Shown one piece after another: positions 5,674-6,424 of a DNA stretch of 6,424 nucleotides. The notes beneath the pieces are model-generated. The model saw only the letters and a program-made list of their open reading frames with translations, made no database searches and was not told where the DNA came from. Positions within the stretch are counted from its first letter, which is position 1; every line of letters begins with the position of its first letter. The translations under genes were made by a program, and so were the position numbers. The stretch is from Syntrophaceae bacterium (GTDB lineage: Bacteria > Desulfobacterota > Syntrophia > Syntrophales > Smithellaceae). The stretch is from NCBI GenBank assembly GCA_003506745.1, contig DNYQ01000269.1:475-6898 (forward strand), given 5' to 3'.

Positions 5674-6424
5674 ATGTCGATCATTATAGATGGAAGTAAA
5701 ATAGCGCAGGATATTCGTAGCGAAGTTCGCGAAGAAACGTCGGTGTTGAAGGAGAAAACCGGCATTGTTCCCGGATTGGCCGTCGTGCTGGTCGGCGAAG
5801 ACCCGGCGTCGCAGATTTATGTGGGAAGAAAGGCCAAGGCCTGCGCGGAAGTCGGCTTCTTGTCCCGGGAGTTCAGACTGCCTGCCGATACCAGCGAAGC
5901 AAAGCTGCTGGGCCTGATCAACGACCTCAATCATGATCGGCTTATTCACGGCATTTTAGTCCAACTGCCGCTTCCCAAACACATCGCCACGGATAAAATC
6001 ATCGCCGCCATCGATCCGCACAAAGACGTGGACGGTTTTCATCCCGTTAACGTGGGCGGGTTGGTCACCGGCTCGCCTTTGTTTGTTCCCTGCACGCCGC
6101 GGGGCATCATGGAATTGATTGACCGCACCGGTATTGTCCTTGCCGGGAAAGACGCCGTCGTGGTCGGACGCAGCAACATTGTCGGCAAGCCCATGGCGCT
6201 TCTGCTTCTGGCGCAAAACGCAACCGTTACCATGTGTCACTCCAAAACAAAAGATCTGCCGAAAGTGACCGCGCGTGCCGATGTGCTCATCGCGGCGGTG
6301 GGCAGAGCCCGGATGATCACCGCGGACATGGTGAAAGAGGGCGCCGTGGTGATTGACGTCGGCGTCAACCGTCTGGATAACGGCAAACTGGTAGGCGATG
6401 TTGCTTTCGACGAAGTGGCCGCCA
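5674..6424 (+). CDS. folD: Bifunctional methylenetetrahydrofolate dehydrogenase/methenyltetrahydrofolate cyclohydrolase, 3' end cut by the window
   Basis: Cytosolic enzyme interconverting 5,10-methylene-, 5,10-methenyl- and 10-formyl-tetrahydrofolate with NAD(P), feeding purine, formyl-Met and C1 metabolism; in acetogenic or syntrophic anaerobes it can also serve the methyl branch of the Wood-Ljungdahl pathway. The first 250 residues are present. Catalytic residues are visible: Y49 and K53 (YVGRK), Q97 in VQLPLP and D120 in [14 protein letters not shown] follows at 139-144, and the dinucleotide-binding motif GRSNIVGKP lies at 165-173. The frame is open to the last base, so the remaining roughly 35-50 residues of a typical 285-300 aa FolD lie beyond the window. 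GAAGGG at 5663-5668 is the ribosome binding site, five bases before the ATG. It is divergent from the acyl-CoA synthetase-like gene across 173 bases and probably has its own promoter. Confidence 0.95.
   Translation, partial: MSIIIDGSKIAQDIRSEVREETSVLKEKTGIVPGLAVVLVGEDPASQIYVGRKAKACAEVGFLSREFRLPADTSEAKLLGLINDLNHDRLIHGILVQLPLPKHIATDKIIAAIDPHKDVDGFHPVNVGGLVTGSPLFVPCTPRGIMELIDRTGIVLAGKDAVVVGRSNIVGKPMALLLLAQNATVTMCHSKTKDLPKVTARADVLIAAVGRARMITADMVKEGAVVIDVGVNRLDNGKLVGDVAFDEVAA

Noticed and set aside
5623..6240. Minus-strand open frames of 108 and 94 codons opposite folD
   Set aside because: They are shadows of folD, which is well supported by its catalytic and nucleotide-binding motifs.

Overview
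The window looks like a piece of chromosome from an anaerobic Desulfobacterota-type (former Deltaproteobacteria) bacterium, most plausibly a syntrophic or fatty/aromatic-acid-oxidising lineage such as the Syntrophales. This is inferred from the large membrane-bound iron-sulfur oxidoreductase of the ETF:(methyl)menaquinone oxidoreductase (EMO) type, the acyl-CoA synthetase beside it, moderately high GC, and the style of the proteins. No rRNA, tRNA, CRISPR array, phage gene or transposase is visible.

Layout: a 12-bp hairpin at the left edge (1-28), then a 727-aa fused cytochrome-b/iron-sulfur/double-CCG oxidoreductase on + (92-2275). A 113-bp gap follows, holding a probable terminator, short GAGC-type repeats and the ribosome binding site that sets the next start. 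Next is a complete cofactor-independent phosphoglycerate mutase, gpmI, on + (2389-4035). One base after its stop, converging on it from the other strand, lies an AMP-forming acyl-CoA synthetase-like gene (4037-5500, -). A 173-bp divergent intergenic region then leads to folD on + (5674 to the edge), which is cut by the window end after 250 codons.

How the genes fit together: the oxidoreductase would pass electrons from acyl-CoA dehydrogenases (via ETF, not encoded here) to the quinone pool. The acyl-CoA synthetase-like protein would be expected to activate carboxylic acids for such a pathway. GpmI serves glycolysis/gluconeogenesis and FolD serves C1-folate metabolism. Orientation and spacing do not support one operon: the window is mostly housekeeping genes plus one energy-conservation enzyme.

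The most unusual point is the acyl-CoA synthetase-like protein. It ends exactly where the C-terminal catalytic-lysine (A10) motif should begin, at a one-base convergent junction with gpmI, and its phosphate-binding loop is also non-standard. I did not find a convincing wholly new system in this window.
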